Below are positions 1 to 15,648 of a stretch of 64,000 nucleotides of DNA, piece by piece. A program made the translations under genes and the position numbers. This DNA comes from Lethocerus indicus (Eukaryota > Arthropoda > Insecta > Hemiptera > Belostomatidae). The stretch spans positions 31,980,224 through 32,044,223 of the forward strand of contig JACDQD010000003.1 in assembly GCA_019843655.1 (NCBI GenBank). Reading direction: 5' to 3'. Position 1 is the first letter of the stretch, and every line of letters starts with the position of its first letter. A model generated the notes under the pieces. It made no database searches. It worked only from the letters and a program-made list of their open reading frames with translations, and had not been told where the DNA came from.

Positions 1-162
1 CTTTCTTAAACGGTCTAGCGATTTTCTAGCATTTTCCCCGAGACTGCAGCACTTCTCCTCGGAGGAATCGGAAGGATAAATTCAGGATGAAAGGATTCAT
101 AACGAAGGAGACTCGACTGGAGCATATTATATACTATTTGTGTGGGCCTAAATCGTGCGTAC

Positions 163-4883
<4,721 letters not shown>

Positions 4884-6009
4884 CGCGTCGGTAAACCACT
4901 TTCGAAAGTGTAGGCCAAGGCCGACGAAAAATAAATAACAGATCGGTAAATAACAGTCTTAAAGCGGCGTTTTTAAGCGGAAGACAATTAGAAGAAGTCT
5001 GGGACTACGCCTAAATGATAAGGCCCAGTGATAACCCGACAAATGGCCAACAGAGAGCGCTGTCGCTGTTACCCCGCACTGCCCTTTACTGCCTACAGTA
5101 ATTTTTTATCGTTTCAAATAATTACAGCATTTTTGGTTACACCAAATATACCAATTATACTAAATTGGTTTATACGTTATATTCTCCTCGGCGTAGTCTG
5201 ATTATCGTCGGTGGCGGTTATTTGTCAGAGACTATTGCCGCCGTCTATGATTCTTGAACGGCCAGCGATGAATAGGAATAATTTCAGGAAGGTCGGAAAC
5301 GTAAAAAGTGGAGTGTTAAAATAGACGTTGTTGAAATAGACGTTGGGACGAAATTCGAGTTGAAAGTCCCCCCCCCTATTTAAGGTCCCCGCACTTGGCT
5401 ACCTTTCGGGGCGCACTTGAGAAAAAGCGTAACTTATGAACGAACTATACTCACCTTCTCTTTTTGACTACAGTATATGAAGCGTAGATTTCGCGTAATC
5501 TGTGTGAAATCTACGATATTCCAATAACAGGTACTCTAACCTAATGTAAGAAGCCTCATTTGGTTTACGTACCTTCGCGGGGTCGAAACAGTGGGGGAGG
5601 GACGTGCCGACAGTCGATGAACTAATAACCCATCCCGATTACCCGAAATTTCAGGAACTTCAGAGCGTTCTCTGTTGTCGGGCGATATAAAACAGACTTT
5701 TCCCAATTGTACGATAAATAAATCAAAAAATATACGACTGTCCGCTGGTTTGTATAGATTTGAGGGCGGCCTTTACAATGGCAATGGGTAGGCCTCTCTA
5801 TGTTGTAGTCCTTGCTCGGCTGGTGGCTGTGGTGTCTCCCACTCGGGCGCCCCTCAGTGAGTCAGTGAGTGTGTGTGTGAGTGAGTGTGTGAGTGAGTGA
5901 GTGAGTGAGTGAGTGAGTGAGTGAGTGTGTGCCTGCCTACTGGCAACAGTCTGACTGGGGCCCGGCCTAAACCAGTCACCATTCGACCAACCTCGGCGTC
6001 GGCACAGAT
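4884..6009. other. Region between divergent coiled-coil and takeout A genes
   Basis: The coiled-coil gene leaves to the left and takeout gene A to the right, so both promoters should lie here; no clear TATA box or initiator was identified. At 5483-5538 is a tiny PLE derivative: GTAGATTTC and GAAATCTAC separated by 13 nt, then the 3'-end sequence CAGGTACTCTAA. The rest is unremarkable. Confidence 0.5.
5853..5932. repeat. (GTGA)n microsatellite
   Basis: Imperfect GTGA/GTGT repeat of about 75 bp, about 80 bp upstream of the takeout A start codon, so probably in its promoter or 5' UTR. Confidence 0.9.
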
Positions 6010-7521
6010 ATGAAGCTCCAGTACTCCAACTGCGCACTCCTCTCCTACCTCTGCCTCGTACCCGTCTTCGCTGGACCGCGTAAGTCTCTCCCACTGCCCG
6101 AATGGTATTCTCTGCCGCGGACGCCCTTTTCGCGAAATACAGAAATCCGAACCGCGTACGAGATTTAGTTTTTACCGCAAAGCCGGAGCCAGCTAGCCGT
6201 ATTTCGGACGTCTCTTCTGTTTCGATTCCGGGTCCTCGATCCGGCCAGTGTAGCGTTTATTGTTATTCGATCTTTACCCCAAAGCCGGAGCCGGCTTTAC
6301 GACAATAAGAGTTTGTCGTCGAATCATATATTTCTCGTGAAAAAACGAACCCAAAACCTCCCCCTAATTTCGGACGTCTCTTCTGTTTCGATTCCTGGTC
6401 CTCGATTCGGCCAGTGTGCCATTTATTGCTATTCCCTTTTTACCCCAAAGCCGGAGCCAGCTTTCCGACAATAAGTGTTTGTCGTCGAATCATAAATTTC
6501 TCGTGAAAAAACCAACCCAAAACCTACCCTTATTTCGGACAACTCTTCTGTTTCGATTCCGATGTGGCGTTTATCGTTATTCGCTTTTCCCGATCACCTT
6601 TAGTCTGTCGCTTACGCGAGTTTGAGATAGACCGGTTTCTAATAATAGTAGTTCCGGTACAAGTAATACAGTTTGATATAATAACGTTAGATGATGAGGA
6701 AATAGAAACATCCGTCCATACATTTTTTTCATATTTACCAATCAGCAAACATTCTTCGCTTAATTTTTTACAATTTCGTGCTGTCCTTTCTACATTTATG
6801 TGAGCAGATATTGAGTCTCGATCGTACCCGGTATAATGATCGGGGAAAGTTCGATCGGCGATAAGAATACTCGAAACATAATTTCTGGGTGTGACTCCAG
6901 TCAGACGAAGTACTCTCGCCACGGTTGAACTTTGCACGCGGCTTGGCGGGTTCACTGGACTTGAGATACACGACTTGAGTTGGCACAAGTGGCAGTGTCG
7001 TGTCTATACGCAGACAACCGATTGTGGCTTTAGACGTGGTCATTTTAAAGCCCGAACAGTCTGTGGCCACGATGGCCAGGATGGGTTTGATGATGGTCAT
7101 CAGGCTCCTTGTGGGGTTTCCGGGGAAACTGTATTCCCCGATATGGATACGGGCGATATACTTATTTAAAAGTTTTTCCACCCTTTCGGTTCGAACGGAT
7201 ACTGCTGTGGTATGAATCTCGGTTATCCCGGGATATTTTCTCTTGTGTTTGGAAACAAAAAAGTTTGGTTGCCGGTATTTTCAATTTGGCCGACGAATAT
7301 TTGGAACAGTAGTGGAAAAATAAATTATGTCCAACGCGATTTTTTCCTATGATCACAATTATATCTCACAACATTGAATGATATAAATTATTAATATTGT
7401 TTTTAGCCAACTGGTTAGAAACCTGCAGGGAAACTGACGAAATTTTGAGGACGTGCGTCAGGAAACTGTTCTACACTCTGAAGCCCCATCTTCCCGGAGG
7501 TATTTACCGAGTTATACATAA

Positions 7522-7583
<62 letters not shown>

Positions 7584-10500
7584 CGTACATATAATACGTA
7601 TTCGGGGTTTATTTCCTAAAATCAATTTTTTTTAATAATAATGTTTATTCTTCCGAGAAAATAGTACATTTTTGCGATTTACAGTATTTCTCGGTTTATC
7701 CAGGAATTACCGCAAATAAATATTGATAGAGAAAAATAATGACAACCTGTGAAATATTCTGAAACAGTTTTTGCACAGTGGCATAGAATTGCGATTCTCC
7801 GTTTCAAACCATTTATGAATGCGACATCTGCCAATGTTTTCTTTGTAGCTGTTACACTTTATATGTGTCGTACGATTGTATTGTGTCCGGCTATAAGAGG
7901 GAAACGGGCGATTGAAGAAATCTGTCTGTCCAGGTGTTGAAGAGCTGAGGATACCGCCGATAGAACCGATAGTCGTGCCGGCCGTCCAACTGGAGGAGTC
8001 GACACAGGAGATGGACTACAAGGCCAAGCTGAAGGACCTCAGGATATACGGCATCAGCTCCTACAGGATTACGGACATACTGTGAGTGCAATTTGTCCAA
8101 ATCTAGGTGGGATTGTACTCGAAGAACACGGGACAAATGGTATAACAATTGTTCCGAAACTGTAGCAAGTGGGGCTCGCTGTTAGCAGCTTGCCTCAATT
8201 CGAAACTCTGGAGCGCGTGCACAAATTTTAGCTGTGAAGGTTTAAAAATAAGTAGTATACGCGGGAAAAAATTCCGAAAGCCGCCCGCTTTGTGCCTGCA
8301 ATTTTCTTGATATGAAAATGAAAAACCGTAGATTTCGTGTGTTTCTGTTTCCTCTCGTTGGTTTGGCCTTTTGCCAGACCGGTTTCGGCGGCTCGCCATC
8401 TTCAGTAGCGGTGTTAGTCACTTTGGATGCTTTTCGGGCACCCTCAACTGCACTGTCAGTGTCACTTGTACTGTGGTGTGTACTTGTCTATTTGTCGTGT
8501 GTATATATGTGTGTCTTGTTATTGTGATTTTTGGGGAAAATATGTATAATGACAGTGATAGTGCAGTGAGAATGCCCGAAAAACATTCGAAGTGCCAAAA
8601 GTGACTAACACCGCTACTGAAACCAGCGAGTGGAGACGGAAACACGAAATCTTCGCCCAACGCTTCCAACCCCTCGCAGACCCCAAAACAGGTATTCTAA
8701 ACTATTCATTTTATATCTAATTTTTTTCTATACGTCAGGTAAAAATAATATTCGGCTATTTTTTGGCCTAGCAGTTCCCGGGTCTTTTCCAGGTTGTGTT
8801 CGGCAACCGTTACACACCGTAGTGTCATAAATCTAAATCTACTATTCCCCGTTATGACCGTTTATCCTCCGTTTCTTTTTATGCTTTCAGTATAGAGCGG
8901 GCCGAGAACAAACTGACTGTAAAACTGGACGTTCCCCTGGTCAGTCTTGGGGCCGATTACGAAGTGAAGGGGAACTACATGGGCCAACCGATCGAAGGCT
9001 ACGGCCGCTTCAACACAAACCTGAGTTAGTAACCGACATTCTCAGAGATAGACTATTATATCGCGGCGCCCGATTCCAAAATGTGAGAGATCCCGATGAA
9101 AGAAGGCAGAAGAGATTAAATGCAGATTTGATGAATTTCCGTCTCGCGATATTGTCTCGTGGATATTCTCAGAGAACACATTCGAAGAGTACCCAATATA
9201 CCTATAAAATTATTCTTTATTTAATCGAGTCGAAAAACGTCAATTACAGTCGATTCAGGTCGTTACTGGACTCGTTGCCAGCAATTAGGCTCAACAAGCG
9301 GCTGGAAAGTAGTTTAAAAGGAGGGTTTATTTAAAATATTTTCTAAATAAATCGTTTCTTCGGGCCGAATTTTCAAATTCACATTGCCAATTACACGTAG
9401 TCATCTCCATAGAATTTAATGTCCGAAATTTCCAGGATTGAACTACCAAATATCGTGTTTTTCTGCTCGCGATTCGAATTTTACCGGAAGAATGGAGAAG
9501 AAGAACTGGAACTGAGAATGCACGAAACCTCAAAAAAAAAATAAGAAATTGGCCCAGCCTTTCAATTAGGCAAAGCTCTGCTCCACGCTTCAAACGTTGC
9601 CTATATCTCGAACGCATTATCCATAAATATATTTATATATGTATCTATACATAATAGAAACAGTCAAAGCGGACAGTTCTATTTAATTAGCCGTATATTT
9701 CGTGTTACATCACCGGTTTTGGACCGGTTGTGGACGGCCCCGATATTCGGTACAGGAGACATTGAACTAGTTCGGTTCTATTCGTCGTCAATATTTAAAT
9801 CTATTAGATAAAAATGCAGGAGGAAAACACAGGTACAATGCTTCAATACTTCACGAAAACCTCTCGGGCCTCGTTTTTAATTCTTTTAGGATGTTCGCCT
9901 GGAGTTTTTGCCGTTAAGACTAAATTCAATGTTTCACCAACGTTAAGACGAAACAGCCCTTTTCGGGGCCATAAAATCGTCCGATTTCCAACCCCGAAAG
10001 TCCGACTTTCCCCGGCAATCTGAATCTGAGTTATTTTTCAAGCTTTCCTCTAAAGCATTTCTCATGCTGGGCCTTTCTCTCTCTTTCTCTTTTTTTATAG
10101 AGGGGAAACTTTTTGGTAGCACCCCAATCGCGCGGAAATATCCGAAGATCTTACTTCAGGGTAGCACGTCACGCGCGTTTTCACTACATAACAAATAAAT
10201 AATTGATTAATTACAAACATATAACGATATATATGTAATAAAATAATTATATCTACCATCCTGACTTATTTCACGAGCTAGGTCCAGTTTTCGGCTTTTC
10301 CCAATGGTCAGTAATATTATACTTTTGTAAGCACTGCCACTGTTTCCCTTAATGCTCTCCGCGAGGATATTTCAGCGTGACAGTTACACTGAATAATATG
10401 TATAGTTAATGAATTAATTATATCATCCGACTGTTACTGCGCTACTGCATCATTCAATAATGCTCTAATCGAGAATTATTAATATTATAATACTATTCTA

Positions 10501-11513
10501 CGTCCCAGATCCAAGAGTACGCGATCGACTTTCCGGTTTAGCGAAAATTTTCTCCCTGTTTAAATCCTTTTAATCCAGTCTTTTCTATTATTTCTTCCGT
10601 TCCGATTTTCTGTCCAAAGCTAAATTCATCGTCGACATAACAGTACAGGCGGACGCCTCGACGGTGAAAGACGAGCCCTGTTTCAGGATGAAGGACACCC
10701 AGGTCAGATAGAGATGGCGACCGCCAGAGGATACTTCAGCAATATGTACAGCGACAAGTATACAGCGCTCAGTGAGTAAATACAGTGTAGTACAGTACAG
10801 AAATTTACGTCCCATTATAAATTACAGGAAAGTGAACATTTTATTACTTTACTTCTGCCTGCCCTGGACCGATCAGCTCTTCAGTCGTCTTCACATTATA
10901 ACTGCAAACCGATATACGTTATACGCGTGTATGTATTCGTGTTATACATTTATGCCCCCTTAAGACGTTCCGAAGTCATCTCGCCGAATCGTATCTTATA
11001 TATCACTACGGTCGGCCTATTCAGAGCTGTCGATCTTTCCACAAACCGATTTCAAATTGTCGATAAGCGAAAAAAACTTATTATCAAAATTAGTGCAACC
11101 GTTGGGACAGTTCGGTGAGTGGCCCAGCACTCGCCATTTCTGACTGCTCGGCCTTGAGAGCTCGGCGCCGGTCCTCGTTGAAGAAGAAGTTGAGGACCTG
11201 TTTCAAATTATACCATTGAATTTCTCCAATACGGCAGACGACGGGGGATAAAATTCTAGCCCGTAATCTCGAGAGACCGAAACCTGGTTCGAACACCGAC
11301 GGTCGAATCTATCGAATATAGGTGTATTGAATTGAAATGAATTTGATGTTGTTTCGAGGCCGGGCTACTAACAGTTTCCTGAAGGCCCACGCTCTGGACA
11401 TCCTGGCCGAGGTAGGGCCCGCCATCGAGGCCATCATCTCCCTCCTGGTTGACGACATCGCCAACAGGATAGCCGCATTCACACCCCACTATACAATTTT
11501 CACCAGGGCATGA
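6010..11513 (+). CDS. Takeout/JHBP-family gene A (with one-base frameshift in exon 5)
   Basis: Exons 6010-6079, 7407-7499, 7934-8081, 8891-9024, 10620-10771 and 11359-11513; phases 1,1,2,1,1. Exon 1 gives a secretion signal (MKLQYSNCALLSYLCLVPVF). Exon 2 has the two N-terminal family cysteines (LETC and LRTC). Exon 3 opens GVEELRIPPIEP, the family's G-I-P-E-L-x-I-P-P-x-E-P block. Exon 6 ends FTRA then TGA. Takeout/JHBP proteins are secreted, elongated barrels that bind hydrophobic ligands such as juvenile hormone. Exon 5 reads ..MKDTQVR then TAG at 10709; the family-like frame resumes one base off as IEMATARGYFSNMY. Exon 5 is 152 nt where the frame needs 153. Either the gene is recently broken or a base is missing from the assembly. 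The last acceptor (11358) has a weak pyrimidine tract but keeps phase. Confidence 0.8.
6201..6590 (+). repeat. Tandem repeat, about 165-bp unit, 2.3 copies
   Basis: ATTTCGGACGTCTCTTCTG starts units at 6201 and 6366, and a variant starts at 6532. Units share the CCCCAAAGCCGGAGCC and CTCGTGAAAAAAC blocks. It lies in intron 1 of takeout A and its reading frames show no protein similarity. Confidence 0.85.
7529..7580. repeat. (TA)n microsatellite
   Basis: About 25 TA units in intron 2 of takeout A, just downstream of the exon 2 donor and preceded by a short CACACACA. Confidence 0.95.
8326..8701 (+). mobile_element. Penelope-like element copy, plus orientation, both arms
   Basis: The inverted left arm (8326-8480) and the 3' arm (about 8550-8701) end in the constant AGGTATTCTAAA. 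The left arm carries a minus-strand hammerhead-like motif at about 8373-8409. In the 3' arm the hammerhead region is deleted: it reads CTACTGAAACCAGCGAG. No clear target duplication. The middle still holds the short TATATATGTGTGTC seed rather than an expanded microsatellite. Intron 3 of takeout A. Confidence 0.7.
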
Positions 11514-12601
11514 TCCACTATATACCTTCTATTTATTTAATTATTTATTTATTCGAAATAATTCCCATTCGATTATTTATTTTTGTACATACGACGCTTC
11601 AAATATAAACGTTTGAACGGCTGGAAACTGTGCGCTGTTTTCTTTTTTACAAGTCGAATCGATGGAAAAAAATTGCTACGCCGGGCTATATCTATTTTAC
11701 AATTTCTATCTAAAATACGTAGAAAATTTGGACATCGCTATCCGTAATAAATAATTATAGTATTAATTTAAAGTTAAATAATATATTATTACCGGTATTT
11801 GCAGTGACAAAAGTGATAAATTTAATATACCTATTTCAATCAATATGGCATTGACATAAATTTGTTCTCGAGCATCCTGTTAACATCCTGTCGGTGTTCA
11901 GCGTGCGGTAAAAAAGTACTGAGTGAGAAAATACCTCGATTTTTGTAAGAAATTTATTACACTTTAGCGAATTTATATTGTTCATTAATTTTTCCATTCG
12001 AATTACATTAAACGCAGAATACAGTCCCTCGTCTATACGGTTGGCCAGGTTCGAGGAACTTCTTGAAAATGCTGGGTTTGCCTCCGTAACAATACATAAA
12101 TATTCGAGTGAAAAAATATGCTGAGATGAAAAATGGACCGCGATAAGGCGCGCTGGGGTGCGAAACCCGGACTTACTGCTCACATCCTTAACTGAGTCCG
12201 GGTTTATAGAAACCGTGAGACCGGGTTTCGGTTTACAGGCGGATGAGGGAACGGGCGCACAACCCTCCTCCAAGGACGCCCCCCCCCCGTCCCAGTATAG
12301 GCTAACCCCTCACCGCCGCCCTTCCGACACACCTCGCTTCCTGTACCACTTGACACACATTCGGCCCCGCAAAACCTTTTCCGGTCGATTCCCTACCGGA
12401 TTTCCGATAAAATACGTTGTTCCTCTTGCTCTCCGGAGCGCCTTTCCGCGAAGACCTCAATGGACAGCCGCAGGGGGCGAAGCACTGAAGAACGAGTATC
12501 CGACAATATGCAAATGAACGGGCCTAGAGTAGACTGACATTTTATTTTTATTGTATCCAGTAATTTGAACTCCCGAGGTAGTTCTTGATAGAGAATAAAT
12601 A

Positions 12602-13159
12602 TCGGGTCGAAGACTAAGTAATCGCGGAATTCACCGACAAGTGGCTTCGCACATACTTTTAAGTACGTCAACATCTTTGCACAGATAAGCCGTGGAAGGT
12701 TTCGAATGCGCGTATAAGATACATTCGGCTTCTCCGCAATGTCCCTTGTCGAACTATGGCGATCCGTAATCGACAATGGGCTTTATTCGGTCACCTTTTA
12801 ATGAAAACTCCCCCGACCGTAATTTCGCGAACCGGTACCGACACTGCCGTTCTTCTAAGGCTTCACCACCGTACACGGCGTACAACTTTTTATGAACCCG
12901 CGAGGCGTTAACGCCTCTGGGAAAATAAAAAAGCGAAATGTGACGGAAATGCTCAATTCGGTTCACCGTGTTTTAGCCTTTTATACGCACACTACACAAT
13001 TGAACTGGTCGATGTGATTTTGATACCGGATGTTTCAGAAAGGACCACAAATAATAACGTATCGAAGAATCTTATCCGTGCAAAGATGTCGACGTACCTA
13101 AAAATATGTACAACGCCGCTTGTCGGTGAATTCCGCAATTACTCAGTTGTCAACCCCAA
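12602..13159 (-). mobile_element. Internally deleted mariner element
   Basis: Inverted repeats of about 85 bp (12602-12690 and 13073-13159) bound the element and TA flanks both ends, the mariner/Tc1 target duplication. Inside, on the minus strand from 12966, is the transposase N-terminus in pieces: MNRIEHFRHISLFYF, then ERQCRYRFAKLRSGEFSLK, then in another frame DRHSSTRDIAEKPNVSYT. These are the two helix-turn-helix regions of the mariner/SETMAR-type DNA-binding domain. The catalytic domain is missing and frames are broken, so it is a dead, MITE-like derivative. The unusually long inverted repeats may help its mobilisation by a full-length relative (inference). Confidence 0.8.
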
Positions 13160-13181
13160 TATAATAAACATTCAGAAAAAT

Positions 13182-13259
13182 TTAATATACCTGTTTTGTG
13201 GTCTGCGAGGGTTGGAATACTGTAGGGTCGTGATGTTTCTGTCCCTCTCGCCGGTTAGG

Positions 13260-13293
<34 letters not shown>

Positions 13294-13523
13294 AGACCCG
13301 TTTCTGCTTAGTCACTGTTAGCACTTTGGATGTTTTCGGGCATCCTCACTGCACTGTAGTGTACTACAGTACATGTGAAAGTGACAGTGCAGTGAGGATG
13401 CCCGAAAAACATCCAAAGTGCCAACAGTGACTAACACCGCTACTGAAGATGTCGAGCGGCCGAAACCGGTCTAGCGAAAGAGCGAACCGGCGAGAGGAGA
13501 CAGAAACATCGCGAACCTACAGT
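13182..13523 (-). mobile_element. Compact Penelope-like element copy forming a long hairpin
   Basis: The arms are near-perfect inverted repeats meeting at a short palindromic centre around GTACTACAGTAC. ATTCAGAAAAAT flanks it exactly at 13170-13181 and 13524-13535, a 12-bp target duplication. The constant end (reverse complement CAGGTATATTAA) is on the left. A T run of about 30 nt (13261-13290) interrupts the left arm and its hammerhead motif is deleted. Confidence 0.8.
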
Positions 13524-15648
13524 ATTCAGAAAAATGTTTGGCGAACGGACCACCGATGCGGTTTCTTGGCGCAGGGAACATTTATTTAGCGGCGGATAGA
13601 ACAGCGGAGGGGAGCAGCCCTCTTTCTGGATCCGGGCGAGATACGTCGCCGACCCAGATCCGCCTGGCTGTTTCGTCACCGTTTTCTGCCATTATATTCC
13701 ATACTTGGAGAGGGAAGGCGTTTCGCGCTACAGAACCCAACCCAAGGCGACCCGTCCGGGTCAAATCCGGTATAACCCCGAATCGAGGCCGCTACGCCCC
13801 GCCGTCTATCTTCCGCTTTGCCCCATTCTATTACAGGCTATTACCTCAAAATAAATTACCCGATAATAAATTGCGCGATACAACACTACTACTGGGGCGC
13901 GCCATCGTAATTCATTCGCTGCAATAATAAAATATCATAATAACAATGCGTAATGCGACACGGCTAGCAATTACTGTAAATATAATAATTTCTATTATAC
14001 AACATTTACCGGCCTCCAGGCAACCATGTGTCCACGTTTGCTCTGGTTGGTTATTTAACCTTTCCTTCCTAAATAATTTATTCACTCCTGCCATAGGTCT
14101 CTCCCAGAAAATCCTTCTATTATTATTATGCCTGGATACGGAATAAACTATAAAACAATCCTTAAATTCTAAACAACATAATAAGACATGGAATCGACTA
14201 AAAATAATGAGAAAAACATATTTCTGACTTATCGAAAACAGTTTAACTACGATTTGTACAAAAGTACAAGTGTTCTAAAATTACACAACTTTGGCGCATT
14301 TACTTTTGCAAATTCAGGTTTTACTTTCTCCGCCGAGTGGGTAAGTATTAGAACAAGTATTCGGTAGATGGCGGCACAATAGCCGCAATTCGACGAGTCC
14401 CCGCCAGATGTCGCCGCCTGCAATGAACTATGACTGCGTTAAAAATATTTCGTTTTTAAATTAGAATAACAATTACGCTGTATGAATAGCTTAGAAGAAT
14501 TAAAAGAAAAACCAATTGGAAAAATTGCGTATATATACGCGTCCGTGGATACAACCGGTATAAAAATATTGGTCAATACCGGTACAATTCTACAGTTATA
14601 TACACGAATATTCGGACTAAAATATCCTTGAATCGGTTCGTTTCTCTCCAAAAAGGACGATACGCGAAACAATATACCGAAGGCGTATTCCTCAATTTCT
14701 GCGCTTCCACAATATCATTTGTATACGAACCATCGTCAGTGGTAAAAATAATAGCTGTTCTATTGGAAATACGCTGCCTCATGGAAATAAAATAAAAAAT
14801 TTACCAATAAAATATGTATGACAGAATAAAATATCATATATCTTATAGTTTATTATATGGAACAGGTAAGAGTTACGAAACATTGACCACTTAATAGAGC
14901 TTCAGAAGGAAAGGGCAAAAACTATTATAACTAGATCAGGTGGTGACCGAATAGAGGAAAAATCCCTGACCCACGCTAAATTTGCCACAGTATTACGCAA
15001 TCCCACCGGATGTTAGGGATAATTCACGTTCTGGTCGCAGAAAGCTTAGCTCATTAAAAATATATTTGTTCCGTTTTTGTTGCGCAATATTGTTACAAAT
15101 AACGAAGAAAGCGTCGATGACAAAAACCCACGGCGACACAATTTGCACTGAGTCGCTGCACTTTGTACGCTATTTCTGCATTAATATATTTGCATGTTCG
15201 GTGCATTGTACACTTGAGACACTGGGGGACTTAGTCCCATTCTTCCACTTCTCGAAGAATGGTCTTCTTCTGCTCACTCGGGTTATTGGACGTCCTCGAC
15301 CTGGTGAAATCTTCCTCCATAAAACATTAGTCACGTGCGGGCTTCGAGGGTAAGTAAAACTATAGCAGTTTCATGGAACCGGGTGGCGTATACTGTACTT
15401 TTCACTTATTTTCGTGTCTCTCTCCTTAGCGTTCCTTACGGATGGAAAGTGTCGTCCGTCGAACGTCCTCGATCCAATTCGAGTCGGTAAGGAAGAGACC
15501 TAGATTCGGAGTTTTCACGTTGTCAGCGTTTTCCCAACCTTCGAAAAATCTGATGACTCCGGGCTCCGGGTCGAAAACCAAAACAGGTGTCCAGAATGGG
15601 ACCGGAAGGACGGGAACGGGAGGTCCAGTAGCGGATGTGTCGGGCGCG

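Larger units (their letters stand above)
11514..15648. other. Intergenic region between takeout A and B
   Basis: About 4.1 kb without a recognisable intact gene. It holds the 3' UTR of takeout A, a mariner deletion derivative (12602-13159), a PLE copy (13182-13523), and AT-rich sequence from 13900 to 15400 in which I see nothing. Open frames at 12158-12517 and 13538-13927 are GC-rich and lack family motifs. Confidence 0.6.

Noticed and set aside
12158..12517. 119-codon plus-strand frame between takeout A and B
   Set aside because: Low-complexity Pro/Arg/Thr composition, no motif, and it ends before the mariner; probably chance in a GC-rich patch.
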